From: a virus
DNA: 51,734 nt
Reading direction: 5' to 3' (one strand)
Virus record (IMG/VR): IMGVR_UViG_3300010883_000046
Coordinates: 1 to 51,734 of that record
Position 1 is the first letter of the stretch, and every line of letters starts with the position of its first letter. The translations under genes and the position numbers were made by a program. Under the pieces are notes generated by a model. That model saw only the letters and a list, made by a program, of their open reading frames with translations, made no database searches and was not told the DNA's origin. Positions 33,301-41,885 of this stretch are shown one piece after another.

Positions 33301-34141
33301 TAATTTCAGGGGCATTTAAAAAAGTATTATCAATTGCTACATCTGCTGCAAACATCTTTGCTTCTTTTTTGTCTTCATCTTCGTATTGTGTTTCTAGCGT
33401 TAGTTCTCCAGTAGCTTTATCTTTTACTTCTTTTTTTACTTCCTGTCTAGTAAGACCATGGACATCATAGTGATAAAGACAATCGTTAATTGTTGCTAGC
33501 TTACTAGTAATTGGTTTAGCTTGTAAAACTGTTACTTTTTCAGTTTCGGCATTATAAAAAACTATAGCGTCTGTACCTAATTCTGATGTAATATTTACGT
33601 GCTCTTCACCAAATGCTTCTGCGTACTCTTTACCTAAAGCTGTCAACTCTGCAAGTTTAGCCACTCCAACATTATTAGTAATATTTTCCGCTGCATCTAA
33701 TGTTATGATATCTTCTGAAGGATTAAAACCTCGCATTGCTGATACAAAGGCACTGCTTTGTCCGAATACATTAATGCCACCTAAGTTTGGTGGGTAATAC
33801 CCGGGAACAACTGTCATTACTTGCTTAGGAAAATAATCGTCTGAGCCAAAACTAGTATGATTCTTTAAACCTGTTGCTGTTAAAGACCTAAGTAGGTTTA
33901 TAAAGAAATAACTACCTGTTGTTCTATCCAAAACTCTAGGTGCTAACTCATTTAAGAATTTTATTAAATTTTCATCTTTTGTAGGCTTTGATACTCCAAG
34001 ACTATCAAAACCCTTAGCAAATAACCATATATCGTTTTGTGACAGTCCTAGTACATAACCCTGAAATTCCTTAACAGCATCTTTTAATATTTCATAACTA
34101 AGATTATAATTTCCAATTTTATCGTATTTTGAACTACTCAA
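30380..34141 (-). CDS. Very large baseplate/hub-like structural protein
   Basis: A 1253-residue protein in the tail cluster. The C-terminal 150 residues have a late-control/hub-like pattern (MGMPMIGRGNTIFIDFGTNT, DNIYTVKNVTHTIRAGDFST, TTLDLVPSN), as in proteins forming the central hub or spike platform of contractile tails. The middle has ITGAGYGIMASKRGSLKLIL and the Trp-rich IIIEYGWNHPDG. The N-terminal 250 residues are unfamiliar. It overlaps the gp53-like gene by 4 nt, supporting coupled translation. I infer a baseplate hub role; the exact T4 counterpart (gp27-like or wedge) is uncertain. Confidence 0.65.
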   Translation of the reverse strand: MSSSKYDKIGNYNLSYEILKDAVKEFQGYVLGLSQNDIWLFAKGFDSLGVSKPTKDENLIKFLNELAPRVLDRTTGSYFFINLLRSLTATGLKNHTSFGSDDYFPKQVMTVVPGYYPPNLGGINVFGQSSAFVSAMRGFNPSEDIITLDAAENITNNVGVAKLAELTALGKEYAEAFGEEHVNITSELGTDAIVFYNAETEKVTVLQAKPITSKLATINDCLYHYDVHGLTRQEVKKEVKDKATGELTLETQYEDEDKKEAKMFAADVAIDNTFLNAPEINKQSDGIPDRSISPALSALVIQHPKAGNAAKGKDHLPIFFNAIPPIEMARCVPYIDIRVLTENYQIDKAGSKTGPSKLNNAAYMRFIKEKSGKFILDDAIGFNNLKPVGASIDQDERSALENIDVAYMDLFTSPQTLANANINKSATGEFKDLIGGNIEDDPILEPIMPFLSLESVTVSITGAGYGIMASKRGSLKLILHDRSRLRDLAPLVSVSQFATTKIIIEYGWNHPDGGAGSDNTIGKYLNSLKERSVFQVVKCDYDFSDGGAVGVNIGLAAYGFRQTERVHCGAGPEVPLNVFSEYITEAVEDLRKNVAKGDKEKVPEVRQKIKLSERAARSTSNSLSWSAYRAVMTALKSGNPDGITALRYIFELETLNGQAKIDRKKEMKTALNFSVNDILYDTISGIDIFTTLEEGGLFNEDSKETMLQRVYGKIKALETPQIVDPFISSLVYKSKILKDTLGEDHLLGDFNTSSPSLQKARFMLNEGIAADINSSTSKALTSYVTLGKAIASFIGYPLAATCLYDEVQMIFYPLNHQSAGARVHTTASLPIPISKIREEVQTAVKTNSNISVKRMFTMLERIVKDKNLAVYNVSDIFRANSEFNKKEEAEQIDAMLSQMCENPNDTTFGFLDNPLLDNQILSNYNYNINPANNFPNSKSLESGLFSKTKGGGLLRKRLVELLSEWKSQKSSKLRSQLSDKLKEIYSKDELASVFPGFDRFVRPNISLDFEVIDAIDADTNTDTNFRSRFIKQIIKPANTISGLHENKLILRLHIYDEETVMSPAEHTLMSTITEGTTGNIIKGGEISNIAKKLNFNQAKQFIKRSYPTIIYGVAGSTVRSLGVSANTSGQMANVLMMESYGNLKQAQVSGPNYESSFESVEMFPNTVSCTIMGMPMIGRGNTIFIDFGTNTSLDNIYTVKNVTHTIRAGDFSTTLDLVPSNMGSVSGFSKNLSSQLELLESEKATILVSPNFT

Positions 34142-34443
34142 ACTAATACCCCGAATACTGCTGCTATACTATTTGGAACTCTAATTACTGTTCCTGGAGG
34201 GACTTGCAGTGCGTATCCAATGCCGCTAGCTGCAGCTAAAACCCACCAAAAAGAAGAATCTCCATAATATATTCCGGCTAAATAATCTAATCTTTCGCCT
34301 TCTTCTAAAATGTGAACGCTATAATTTAAAACCTGACTTTCTACTGCTCTAAAAATTATCGGACTAGCATTAGAAATACTAGTTACGTTTTGTCCTAAAC
34401 TATTTTGCATTTTTGAAGCGAAAGAGTATCTAGATAATGCCAT
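34138..34443 (-). CDS. 53: LysM-type baseplate wedge protein (gp53/tail protein X-like)
   Basis: The 101-residue protein ends with a LysM-like domain: EEGERLDYLAGIYYGDSSFW followed by WVLAAASGIGYALQVPPGTV and IRVPN. The G-E-R-L-D-x-L-A-x-x-Y-Y-G-D-x-x-x-W-W pattern is that of gp53/tail protein X, which joins baseplate wedges. The length suits a short version. It sits between two very large baseplate proteins. Confidence 0.8.
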   Translation of the reverse strand: MALSRYSFASKMQNSLGQNVTSISNASPIIFRAVESQVLNYSVHILEEGERLDYLAGIYYGDSSFWWVLAAASGIGYALQVPPGTVIRVPNSIAAVFGVLV

Positions 34444-34451
34444 TATTTACC

Positions 34452-37400
34452 TCATTTATTATTTTTACCTGTAGATCGCGTCGCGTATCCACCTTCTTGT
34501 CTAAAATTAAATTCTGCTTGTTTTCCGTCATCTGAGTAAACATCGCCTGATACATTTCGCATTATTTCACCGACATTGTATAGCGGTGCTTTATTGTAAC
34601 CACTGTGATCCAAGCCAGGCGGTATATCATGAATAACATCAAAGTTGAAAGATATCTTGCACCCCATAGGTGCTCTGGCATTAAAATCAACTTCCCAAGG
34701 AAAATTTTCATCGAGCCAATTAAAAGTTATGCCACCCATAACACCGGCTAAACCTCTACCTTTTGTAGTTTCATATGCGCGCACAAAAGGATTTAATTCT
34801 GGCCTCATAAACAAAGAAGAATCTGATAGGAAAAATGATCTAATAAGATCTGTAATTTCATTTGGAATTCCAATGCCTTGTGTTATGTCTGATGCTAATC
34901 CTGCTAAAGAATCAATAATACCTAATGGATCAGTAGCGAATAGTGTAGCACCTACGATACTGTTTGTAAATAAAGCTTTAGGATCGGGTAGTATGTCTTG
35001 ATGTGCAACAATCAAATGTTTTCTATTACCTAATGAGCCTAACTCGCTTGGTGCATTAGCATCAATAACTTTAACTTTATATCCAATTTCACCTTCTGGA
35101 AGCCCAGCTAATCCGAAACCTTTTTCTACTACTCTAACTTTAAGTCGACGAGGCATTAAATATTTTTTTCCATTTTCTTCGCAATAATAACCGTTTACTA
35201 CATTTGGTTTTAAAAACATCTGTCGAAGTAGAGGTACTTTAGTTTGATAACCTCCTGCAATATTATTTCCCGTGTTAGGACTTATTAAGCTACTTTCACT
35301 TACTTCTCTTTGAAGCTGGCCAATTGGCAACGACAAACCATCAAAGTCATTTTCCAGCATCGGATCTCTTAACTGTTGTATTATTCCATCTACTGCAAGT
35401 GGGTTTGCAAAACCGTTAACTAAAAGATTAGATATTAATTGAATTGATGTACCTCTAGATGCTTTCATAGCAATCTTGCCAAATTGACCACTAGGTTGTC
35501 CTGCTGAATTAAACGCTGCGGTTATTATCGAGTGCGGACTTCCAAAAGTACCTAACCACATTTTAAGTATTACATCTTGAACAAGGGCTCTCGGATTTAT
35601 TAGCTTTCCAAGAAACGAGTTACCATCTTGAGTTTGAGCATTTACATTTGTGTCACCAATTCCAAATGTTCTAGCTAAAGCAAATTTAGAATAATTTGAT
35701 TTAACAACATCACCCACTCTTAACCGAACAATAGGTGAAGCTCCAATTACTTGACTAAATGGCATGTAAAATTTGCCACTTCCACCACTTCCACCGCCAA
35801 AGAGGTTGGCACCACCACCAGCACCATTTGAAACCATAGATCCCGCTGTCCATTGAGGGTAAAGAAGTGTTACTAACTTATTAATTTTATACCACATTGA
35901 ATCGAAATCTTCTCTATTTGTTGCTAGTAATGTAAAACCAACTTGTAAAGATCGTTTTGTATTTTTATATATTTGTACAGCATCCATCCTGCCGTAGCTA
36001 TCAACTGAATTGTATGTAGGTGTAATTGTATCTTGCAGAGTATCCAAGAATGCATTAAAAGAAATTATTTCATTAGTTCTAAGATCATGAAAGTAAAATG
36101 GAACATATTCAGCATCTAATTTATCTTCTACTATCTTTACAACTTCGTTAGGGATTCTATTATACGAACCATCAACATCTATTCCTGTATAAGTATTTTT
36201 AACTAATTTAGAACCAAACATGCCTCTTACCGGGCTCGCTCCGTTAGAAGTATTGTTTAGTTTTGAAGCAGCTCTAATAATATTTGCAGGAAGTAAGTAT
36301 ATGGATGGAGCTGCATCTTGATTCCAACTCATTTCATTTCTATTTAAACCAAACTTTTTTCTTGATTTGTGTATAGCACGATTATCAGGTATTGAATCAA
36401 CGTCTCTTGGATGTTTAAAATCTTTATCTTCTGTTTTAACACCAGCAGTGGATTGTAAACTGATATCACCAATAATTGCCATTACATTAAAGAACTTAAT
36501 AAATTTATTTCTTGATATTAAGTCTCTATACACTAAATACAAGTCATCAGTTTCAAGAGGTTCATTCAAAGCGCCGTACTTCCCAGCAACATCAGCATAT
36601 GTCTTAAGAATAGATTTTGCAACTGATAACCAATATCCAGGTGTTTGAGCTACTACTTTGCTTTTAATTACTTTTTCTTCATCATTTTTTGATTGATCTG
36701 GACCAAGTATCACCTGAAGTCCTTGATCGACAGCATCACCGTAAGGAAAAGTTGTATTTGTTAATATACTGCTTGCTATAAAATTATCTATTTTAATGGA
36801 GGCAAGCTTTCTAGACTTTCCTAACATATACACACCAATATCAACTTTTGCATTTTCACTAAGATACGATTCAGTATCGCTTGTCAAGTCTATTCTATCT
36901 GATTCACGTAATTGATTAATGAAACTATTAAAAAAAGTACTTGCGATATTTTTAACAGCAATTAAAGATATTGCTGCTTGAATTTTATGTAATTTTATTG
37001 ATTTCCCAGTAAATTGAAATGCATCGTTATAAGTAGAACCAAAACTACTTATGCTGCTAGGCGGATTAAGTGGATCGTTATCTTGTTCGATTACCTCACC
37101 TCTACCTGATCTTAAAGATTCGCCTGCTATGTTTTCAGGAAAACCTTTTGCATTTTTACTTCTTAGGTTGTTAAAGCTTATCTTACTAAACCCTGATTTA
37201 CCTATATTGTTGTTTAAGTCAAGTGAGGTAATGGCCTCACTGGTATCCTTGATATCACCAGATTCACTTGGCGAACTACCATTGTCAAAACCCGTAGATT
37301 TATAAAGTAAAGATGCACCTAGACTTTTTAGTTCTTCAATACTTACTATATTGTTTTCTTGATCGTATTCACCAAACTTATCTTGTATATTTAGTGTGCC

Positions 37401-38042
37401 TCTATTGTGCGTTTTTTCTTTAGACTCAAAGTCTCTAGTTGATTGGGGTTTTTTGGTAAATGAAGTTTTGTTTTCATTGCCTACATTTGTAAATCTATTA
37501 TTTTTTAAAAACATTTTTTGAGTTGCTTGAACTATATCATTTTGTTCACCATTTGGGTTTGTTAATGTTTGACCGGATGTGCTTAAAGGTCGACCCACAA
37601 TATCCTTGAGTTTTTCATGATTGTTAAAATTTTTACTTGTTTTGTCTATTAGACTAGATAAAGGTGTACCAGAGTCATCAAATTTACCGCTATTACTATT
37701 TTCATTAAGTTTTGCTTTTAAAATAGTACCTTGTTCAAGAAATATATTTTCAGCTCCCTGACTATCAGCAAGCTGTAATTCATCTCCGCGGTTTGCAGAT
37801 GTTGCTAACCCGTTACCTGTTTTAATTTTGTATTCATTTGAAGAATCATCAACAATAAATTTTAAGTATTCTCCTAGTAAACCACTAGTATCATCAAGTA
37901 AATCTAATAATTCTTCACCAGTAGACGGTTCAACGCCTAAACCACTTTTAGGTTTATCACCACGCGTAATAGAAATTGAATCAGCGTTTACACCTTTCTG
38001 GGTAAGAAAGTCTTTTAAAGTTTCTCTTGTTTCTCTTGACAA
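34452..38042 (-). CDS. Very large baseplate/tail structural protein
   Basis: A 1196-residue protein. Residues 1-330 are polar and Ser/Asn/Asp-rich with little predicted order. The centre has VPFYFHDLRTNEIISFNAFL, YNSVDSYGRMDAVQIYKNTK and RSLQVGFTLLATNREDFDSM, a motif combination I have seen in large structural proteins of marine myoviruses, thought to be baseplate or tail proteins. The C-terminus has GCKISFNFDVIHDIPPGLDH. No enzymatic motif is seen. By position it is a baseplate component between the tape measure and the gp53-like protein. Confidence 0.65.
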   Translation of the reverse strand: MSRETRETLKDFLTQKGVNADSISITRGDKPKSGLGVEPSTGEELLDLLDDTSGLLGEYLKFIVDDSSNEYKIKTGNGLATSANRGDELQLADSQGAENIFLEQGTILKAKLNENSNSGKFDDSGTPLSSLIDKTSKNFNNHEKLKDIVGRPLSTSGQTLTNPNGEQNDIVQATQKMFLKNNRFTNVGNENKTSFTKKPQSTRDFESKEKTHNRGTLNIQDKFGEYDQENNIVSIEELKSLGASLLYKSTGFDNGSSPSESGDIKDTSEAITSLDLNNNIGKSGFSKISFNNLRSKNAKGFPENIAGESLRSGRGEVIEQDNDPLNPPSSISSFGSTYNDAFQFTGKSIKLHKIQAAISLIAVKNIASTFFNSFINQLRESDRIDLTSDTESYLSENAKVDIGVYMLGKSRKLASIKIDNFIASSILTNTTFPYGDAVDQGLQVILGPDQSKNDEEKVIKSKVVAQTPGYWLSVAKSILKTYADVAGKYGALNEPLETDDLYLVYRDLISRNKFIKFFNVMAIIGDISLQSTAGVKTEDKDFKHPRDVDSIPDNRAIHKSRKKFGLNRNEMSWNQDAAPSIYLLPANIIRAASKLNNTSNGASPVRGMFGSKLVKNTYTGIDVDGSYNRIPNEVVKIVEDKLDAEYVPFYFHDLRTNEIISFNAFLDTLQDTITPTYNSVDSYGRMDAVQIYKNTKRSLQVGFTLLATNREDFDSMWYKINKLVTLLYPQWTAGSMVSNGAGGGANLFGGGSGGSGKFYMPFSQVIGASPIVRLRVGDVVKSNYSKFALARTFGIGDTNVNAQTQDGNSFLGKLINPRALVQDVILKMWLGTFGSPHSIITAAFNSAGQPSGQFGKIAMKASRGTSIQLISNLLVNGFANPLAVDGIIQQLRDPMLENDFDGLSLPIGQLQREVSESSLISPNTGNNIAGGYQTKVPLLRQMFLKPNVVNGYYCEENGKKYLMPRRLKVRVVEKGFGLAGLPEGEIGYKVKVIDANAPSELGSLGNRKHLIVAHQDILPDPKALFTNSIVGATLFATDPLGIIDSLAGLASDITQGIGIPNEITDLIRSFFLSDSSLFMRPELNPFVRAYETTKGRGLAGVMGGITFNWLDENFPWEVDFNARAPMGCKISFNFDVIHDIPPGLDHSGYNKAPLYNVGEIMRNVSGDVYSDDGKQAEFNFRQEGGYATRSTGKNNK

Positions 38043-38045
38043 CTT

Positions 38046-38255
38046 TTAACTCCTTATACTTTCTAGTATCATACTTTTTAACTTCTCAACACTTTCTTTG
38101 TCATTAATAATTTTACTGTGTGAGTTTAAAATAATTTTAAAGTTATTAAGTAAGCTTAAAACATAAGTATCTACTTCCTTTAACTCGTCTTCGTTTAAGT
38201 CAAACTTTAAAACATATTCATATATTTCTTCTTTAATTTTTTCTTCTAAATTCAT
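38046..38255 (-). CDS. Small acidic helical protein, unknown
   Basis: A 69-residue protein with an acidic first half (MNLEEKIKEEIYEYVLKFDL) and a Lys/Glu-rich helix after. It is placed between tape measure and large baseplate genes, with AGGT 5 nt before the start. It could be a tail assembly chaperone or connector by position; no motif supports this. Confidence 0.55.
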   Translation of the reverse strand: MNLEEKIKEEIYEYVLKFDLNEDELKEVDTYVLSLLNNFKIILNSHSKIINDKESVEKLKSMILESIRS

Positions 38256-38261
38256 GTTTAC

Positions 38262-40175
38262 CTATTGTACTGGATTGAAAACAATAAGACCGCCGTTCTT
38301 CTCTTGTATAATATCAAAGACTGTGCTTGAAAGATTGTTTGCGTTTAAGCTTAATGTTACATTTACATTTTGATTTTCTTTTAATTGACCGATTAAACTT
38401 GTAACATCACTTTGCATGCTTAGTGTATTAGCCGTTATCTCTTGTTGTGTATTTTGAATCTCAACTTGTTGTTCAGATGATTTTACTACTGCGGCATTCA
38501 CGCTTTCTACATCTTGCCTTCCTTCTTCACTTAATTTAGTTTCAATTTGGCCAGAAACTTTAATACCTTCAGCACTAATTGCCTCAATACCTGCTGCTTC
38601 CAGCGCTTTCTTAGTAAATGATGCTGCTGTTCCAGCAGCGAGTTCTGCCATTTTCATCATCTCAGGTACTACATCTTCTCTAAATCCTTTGACCATCTTT
38701 TTATCTAGGCTAAGCAGCATTAATGCGTTGTCCAATGCTTCCTTTGGAATTTTAATATTCTGCATTGTACCTGGAAGTTTTCCGGATTCTTCCACAACTG
38801 ATGTAAGCCCTCTTGCTATTTCATCTGTATACCTTGCCTGATTTCTTAACGATTTTTCAAGTTCTGCTGATCCACGATACGCACCTTCAAAAGCACCGCC
38901 AAAATTCTCAATTGCATTTTTCATACCATCAGCATCCATTGCTGCACCTGTAGACGCAGTTAATTCTTCTTGATCAAGAATAATTCCTGTATCCATGTAT
39001 TGTCTCATTTGTTCAATTGATTCCATACCTAACTGATCAGTTAATGCTCGTTGTTTAGTTTTAGACATATTCTCAACATCTAAACCTGCGTCAAGTATTT
39101 CTTCTCTCATTCTATACAAGAACTCTTCTTGGTCTTCGTTTGCAAGATACGTCATTTCCATTGCGTCAATTTGAATACCAAACAGCGCTGACATATCACC
39201 CATTTTTTCAGCTGCACTATCAAAATCCATAAAAGAACTAGTCATATTTTTAAAAGTTTGAAAGTCTATACCTAGTTTATTTAAAGAAACAGCAATACGA
39301 CCTGCAGATTCAACACCGATATCACCAAAAAGTTTGGTATCTTTCATAATGTCTAAGATGTCAGATTTAAGCTCGTTAGCAGCAGCGCCTGTTGTTTTTG
39401 CTAAACCAACAGAGACATTAGCAATGTCTTCAAATATCTTAGATGATGCCTCACCAGTAAAAGCATATTGTCGACGTAACATATCTCCCATTGTATCTGC
39501 TGAGATATTCATTCTTTTACTAATAATGGCTACACGTTCCATTTCAGCTTCGCCTTGTGCCTCTATGGATTGAGCTACAGTTAAATTGTCTAACGCCACG
39601 TCAACCATCACTGCTGAAAACAATTTTGCAGCTTCTGCTGGTTCTTTAAATAATTCTAAAAGTGCATTTTTTCCTTTTAAAGCACCTGATTCTATTTCTA
39701 AAGCTGCATCTTTACCTGCAGCACCCACCAAACCAAGATGTTGCTGTGCATTTAAAGCTTGACCTGCTAATCCGCTTACTTCTTCGCCGGCTGCATATGC
39801 TGCTGTTGATATTCCTCCAAAACTCTTTTGAATTTGTCTAAAATAGTCGAGCTCATCATCAAGTTCCATATTGAATGCTGCTGTTGAATCAAGCATTATT
39901 TTAGTAGTTTCACCTAAACCTTTCATTACAGCGCCTGTAAAACCTGTGAACGATGATGATACTTTTTTAAGCGTATTAAGCGAACCAGAGGCTTTTTTTG
40001 CTTCTTTAGCATCAACCTCAGATGTATCGATCAGCGGTGATACACGCCGTTCACTGTACGGTGGTGGTGGAATATCGCCAGACGGGCGAAGTGTTGAAGT
40101 GTCTATTGATGCAAACCCTGAATGGATAGCATTTTCGATTGCTGTTGTTAGTGCAATCTGATCTTCTGGTGTCAT
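38262..40175 (-). CDS. 29: Tail tape measure protein (gp29-like)
   Basis: The 637-residue protein is almost wholly alpha-helical, Ala/Glu/Lys-rich, with a hydrophobic Gly/Ala segment near residues 75-95 (SSFTGFTGAVMKGLGETTKI) and long helical runs (EIESGALKGKNALLELFKEP; SSKIFEDIANVSVGLAKTTG). Position after the tail tube and gp26-like genes and size near T4 gp29 (590 residues) support a tape measure. If about 0.15 nm per residue applies, the tail would be roughly T4-like in length (inference). Confidence 0.75.
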   Translation of the reverse strand: MTPEDQIALTTAIENAIHSGFASIDTSTLRPSGDIPPPPYSERRVSPLIDTSEVDAKEAKKASGSLNTLKKVSSSFTGFTGAVMKGLGETTKIMLDSTAAFNMELDDELDYFRQIQKSFGGISTAAYAAGEEVSGLAGQALNAQQHLGLVGAAGKDAALEIESGALKGKNALLELFKEPAEAAKLFSAVMVDVALDNLTVAQSIEAQGEAEMERVAIISKRMNISADTMGDMLRRQYAFTGEASSKIFEDIANVSVGLAKTTGAAANELKSDILDIMKDTKLFGDIGVESAGRIAVSLNKLGIDFQTFKNMTSSFMDFDSAAEKMGDMSALFGIQIDAMEMTYLANEDQEEFLYRMREEILDAGLDVENMSKTKQRALTDQLGMESIEQMRQYMDTGIILDQEELTASTGAAMDADGMKNAIENFGGAFEGAYRGSAELEKSLRNQARYTDEIARGLTSVVEESGKLPGTMQNIKIPKEALDNALMLLSLDKKMVKGFREDVVPEMMKMAELAAGTAASFTKKALEAAGIEAISAEGIKVSGQIETKLSEEGRQDVESVNAAVVKSSEQQVEIQNTQQEITANTLSMQSDVTSLIGQLKENQNVNVTLSLNANNLSSTVFDIIQEKNGGLIVFNPVQ

Positions 40176-40207
40176 AATCTATCTCGCTTTTATATAAATA
40201 TCTATTA

Positions 40208-40420
40208 TTAGAACTTACTTTTTATTTGAGATTCAAACTGAGATAATTTTTCTAATGAATTTTCTTGTCTACTAGGACTACTGTTTTTATTTTTTGACTC
40301 TTCGTATGCTTTATTTTTATCATCAAAATGTTTCGCAAGTCTGCGAAGATACCATCTTCGATAACGAATTGGTAACCTATGCACCTCTGAGTAAGACATA
40401 TTGAGGTGTAGCTGGAGCAC
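40208..40420 (-). CDS. Small baseplate assembly protein (gp51-like), GTG start
   Basis: A 70-residue protein with VLQLHLNMSYSEVHRLPIR (initiator GTG first) followed by YRRWYLRRLAKHF and a polar tail. The pattern YS-E-V-x-x-L-P-I-R-Y-R-x-W resembles small proteins encoded next to gp26-like genes in T4-like phages (gp51 hub catalyst type). The start is a GTG at 40418-40420; an ATG seven codons later lacks a ribosome binding site. The GTG is served by a GGAGGG located 24 nt upstream, with a hairpin in between (separate entry). The upstream frame is open across the end of the gp26-like gene but has no start codon. Confidence 0.65.
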   Translation of the reverse strand: MLQLHLNMSYSEVHRLPIRYRRWYLRRLAKHFDDKNKAYEESKNKNSSPSRQENSLEKLSQFESQIKSKF

Positions 40421-40449
40421 GAAAGCTTCTTCTAAGAAGCTGACCCTCC
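40418..40449 (-). promoter_or_regulatory. Hairpin-spaced ribosome binding site for the gp51-like gene
   Basis: On the minus strand: GGAGGG (40444-40449), TC, a perfect hairpin AGCTTCT-TAGA-AGAAGCT (40424-40441; 7-bp stem, 4-nt loop), TTC, then the GTG start (40418-40420). Unfolded, the Shine-Dalgarno lies 23 nt from the start, too far. Folded, only 5 unpaired nt separate them, which is normal spacing. T4 is reported to use such a folded ribosome site at its gene 26-25 junction. Confidence 0.7.
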
Positions 40450-40451
40450 AA

Positions 40452-41252
40452 CTATGTACTGGGCCAAAAAAATTCTGAAGTTATTGGTAATTGGATGTTA
40501 TTATTATGATTACAACTATTACAGTCATATTTCCACTTCATATCTATTCCTGGTTCTGCTTCTCGCATATGCTGTCTTAGTTTTCTACTATCTAAAGCTG
40601 GCATATTCATTATAAAATGCTTAATTTTATTTTTATCAGTTATCCCATCAATTGATACAATTGTGTTCTCCAGATAATTTGTAACAGTATTATCATATAC
40701 AATCCCTGACTTTTTTAATCGTTGCTGAATCAAAGCTATTTCTTTTTGATTATGACCATTTAGAAATTTATAATGTATATTTTTTTTAGTTACAGGAAGT
40801 TGATATTGAAATATATTCTTGCCTGGTGCTAAAGGCTCTTCAACTAAACGCTTAATTCCAAGTTTTGACAGATCAACAACCACTTCATTGCTATGACTGC
40901 AACTTTCACAAGAGTGTTTTATTTTATAATCAGTGCCATATCCAGTAATTCGTATTGATACCATCAAAGCATTTCTGTCACCAATGATTAAATCATTAAC
41001 ATCAATTGATTTTTCCATAAGACAAGAAACAATTAGATTTTCAACTACTGAATTTTCTTTTATATATGCTTGACTGGATAAAATATCTTCTTCTCTCGCA
41101 GTCATAGCTTTGATTTGCAATGTTTCTGTATTGTAAATTAAGCTATCAGGAGAGTATATTACTCCACGTGATGGTAGTGGTACACTTTCAACAGGTACCT
41201 CCCATCCAAATTCATCTTTCATGACATTGCTTGTCGGCATTCCTTCATTCAT
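40452..41252 (-). CDS. 26: gp26-like T4 baseplate hub protein
   Basis: The 266-residue protein has the T4_baseplate (gp26) family layout. It begins with ESVPLPSRGVIYSP, then LQIKAMTAREEDILSSQAYI, DLIIGDRNALMVSIRITGYG followed by TDY, and HSCESCSHSN. A second CxxC pair appears at the end (YDCNSCNHNN), so the two Cys pairs (four Cys) could bind a metal. It is involved in baseplate hub assembly. It has AGAACAG with weak ribosome site AGAAC and follows a terminator, suggesting reinitiation or a read-through transcript. Confidence 0.8.
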   Translation of the reverse strand: MNEGMPTSNVMKDEFGWEVPVESVPLPSRGVIYSPDSLIYNTETLQIKAMTAREEDILSSQAYIKENSVVENLIVSCLMEKSIDVNDLIIGDRNALMVSIRITGYGTDYKIKHSCESCSHSNEVVVDLSKLGIKRLVEEPLAPGKNIFQYQLPVTKKNIHYKFLNGHNQKEIALIQQRLKKSGIVYDNTVTNYLENTIVSIDGITDKNKIKHFIMNMPALDSRKLRQHMREAEPGIDMKWKYDCNSCNHNNNIQLPITSEFFWPST

Positions 41253-41269
41253 TTACTGTTCTCCATAAT

Positions 41270-41300
41270 AAAAAAGCTCCTGTATTATTGTACAGAAGCC
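41270..41300 (-). terminator. Rho-independent terminator after the tail tube gene
   Basis: A 10-bp stem (41275-41284 with 41291-41300, two G-U pairs, 6-nt loop TTATTG on the plus strand) is followed on the minus strand by a T-run (41270-41275). It separates the tail tube from the downstream baseplate genes and may set a high tube-to-baseplate expression ratio. Confidence 0.85.
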
Positions 41301-41335
41301 TTTCTATTATGTAAACAAATATAATATATGAAAAA

Positions 41336-41827
41336 TTAAAATTGCAATACGCAATTATCAACTTCCAAAGTAAGGGCAATCTTCATGATACCGTCATTAT
41401 CGTACCCTAAACCGCCAAAATCAGCACTAGTGATTAAAGCTCCTTTAATATCCCAAAGTTCAATTACTGTACCAATTGGATCTAACATTTTCAATTGAAG
41501 ATCTCTCTTTAAAAAATCTGTATATCCTGCTCTACCAGAAACAGATTCATAATGTGTTCTAATCCATTCCATGACTTGTTGTGCACCAGATGGCGCAATA
41601 GGGTCATGTAGTTCTACTGAAATGGATCCAAAAACACCTTTTCCATTTGATATTTGTCTATAGCTATTGATGAATTTTATTTGTGAGTTACCTATTATTA
41701 TTGAGGGCCGCTTTGTTGCATTAACAAGAAAAGAGTCGATTCCTTCTATTGCTAGGACCCACCTATAATCTCTTTTAGGCTCAAATTTATTTGGTAACAT
41801 ATCGGTGACTGAAAGTGTTTCTGCCAT
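41336..41827 (-). CDS. 19: Tail tube protein (gp19-like)
   Basis: The 163-residue protein has the beta-rich tail tube pattern: DYRWVLAIEGIDSFLVNATK, RPSIIIGNSQIKFINSYRQI, VELHDPIAPSGAQQVMEWIR and the C-terminal IMKIALTLEVDNCVL. Length equals T4 gp19 (163). It would polymerise into the inner tube inside the contractile sheath. It is directly downstream of two sheath genes, with GGAG at the start, its own promoter and its own terminator, as expected for a highly expressed protein. Confidence 0.9.
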   Translation of the reverse strand: MAETLSVTDMLPNKFEPKRDYRWVLAIEGIDSFLVNATKRPSIIIGNSQIKFINSYRQISNGKGVFGSISVELHDPIAPSGAQQVMEWIRTHYESVSGRAGYTDFLKRDLQLKMLDPIGTVIELWDIKGALITSADFGGLGYDNDGIMKIALTLEVDNCVLQF

Positions 41828-41856
41828 TTTTTTCTCCTTAATCTATTTTAATCTAT

Positions 41857-41885
41857 ATTATATATCTATTCACTAAATATTTGAA
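41857..41885 (-). promoter_or_regulatory. Sigma70-like promoter for the tail tube gene
   Basis: On the minus strand TTCAAA (41880-41885), 17 nt, then TATAAT (41857-41862). The -35 matches TTGACA at four of six positions and lies within the end of the sheath gene. Spacing is the same as at the recA and epimerase promoters. Confidence 0.55.

Noticed and set aside
41863-41885. CTAAATA on the plus strand near 41873 as a late promoter
   Set aside because: It points away from all genes; there is no plus-strand gene downstream.
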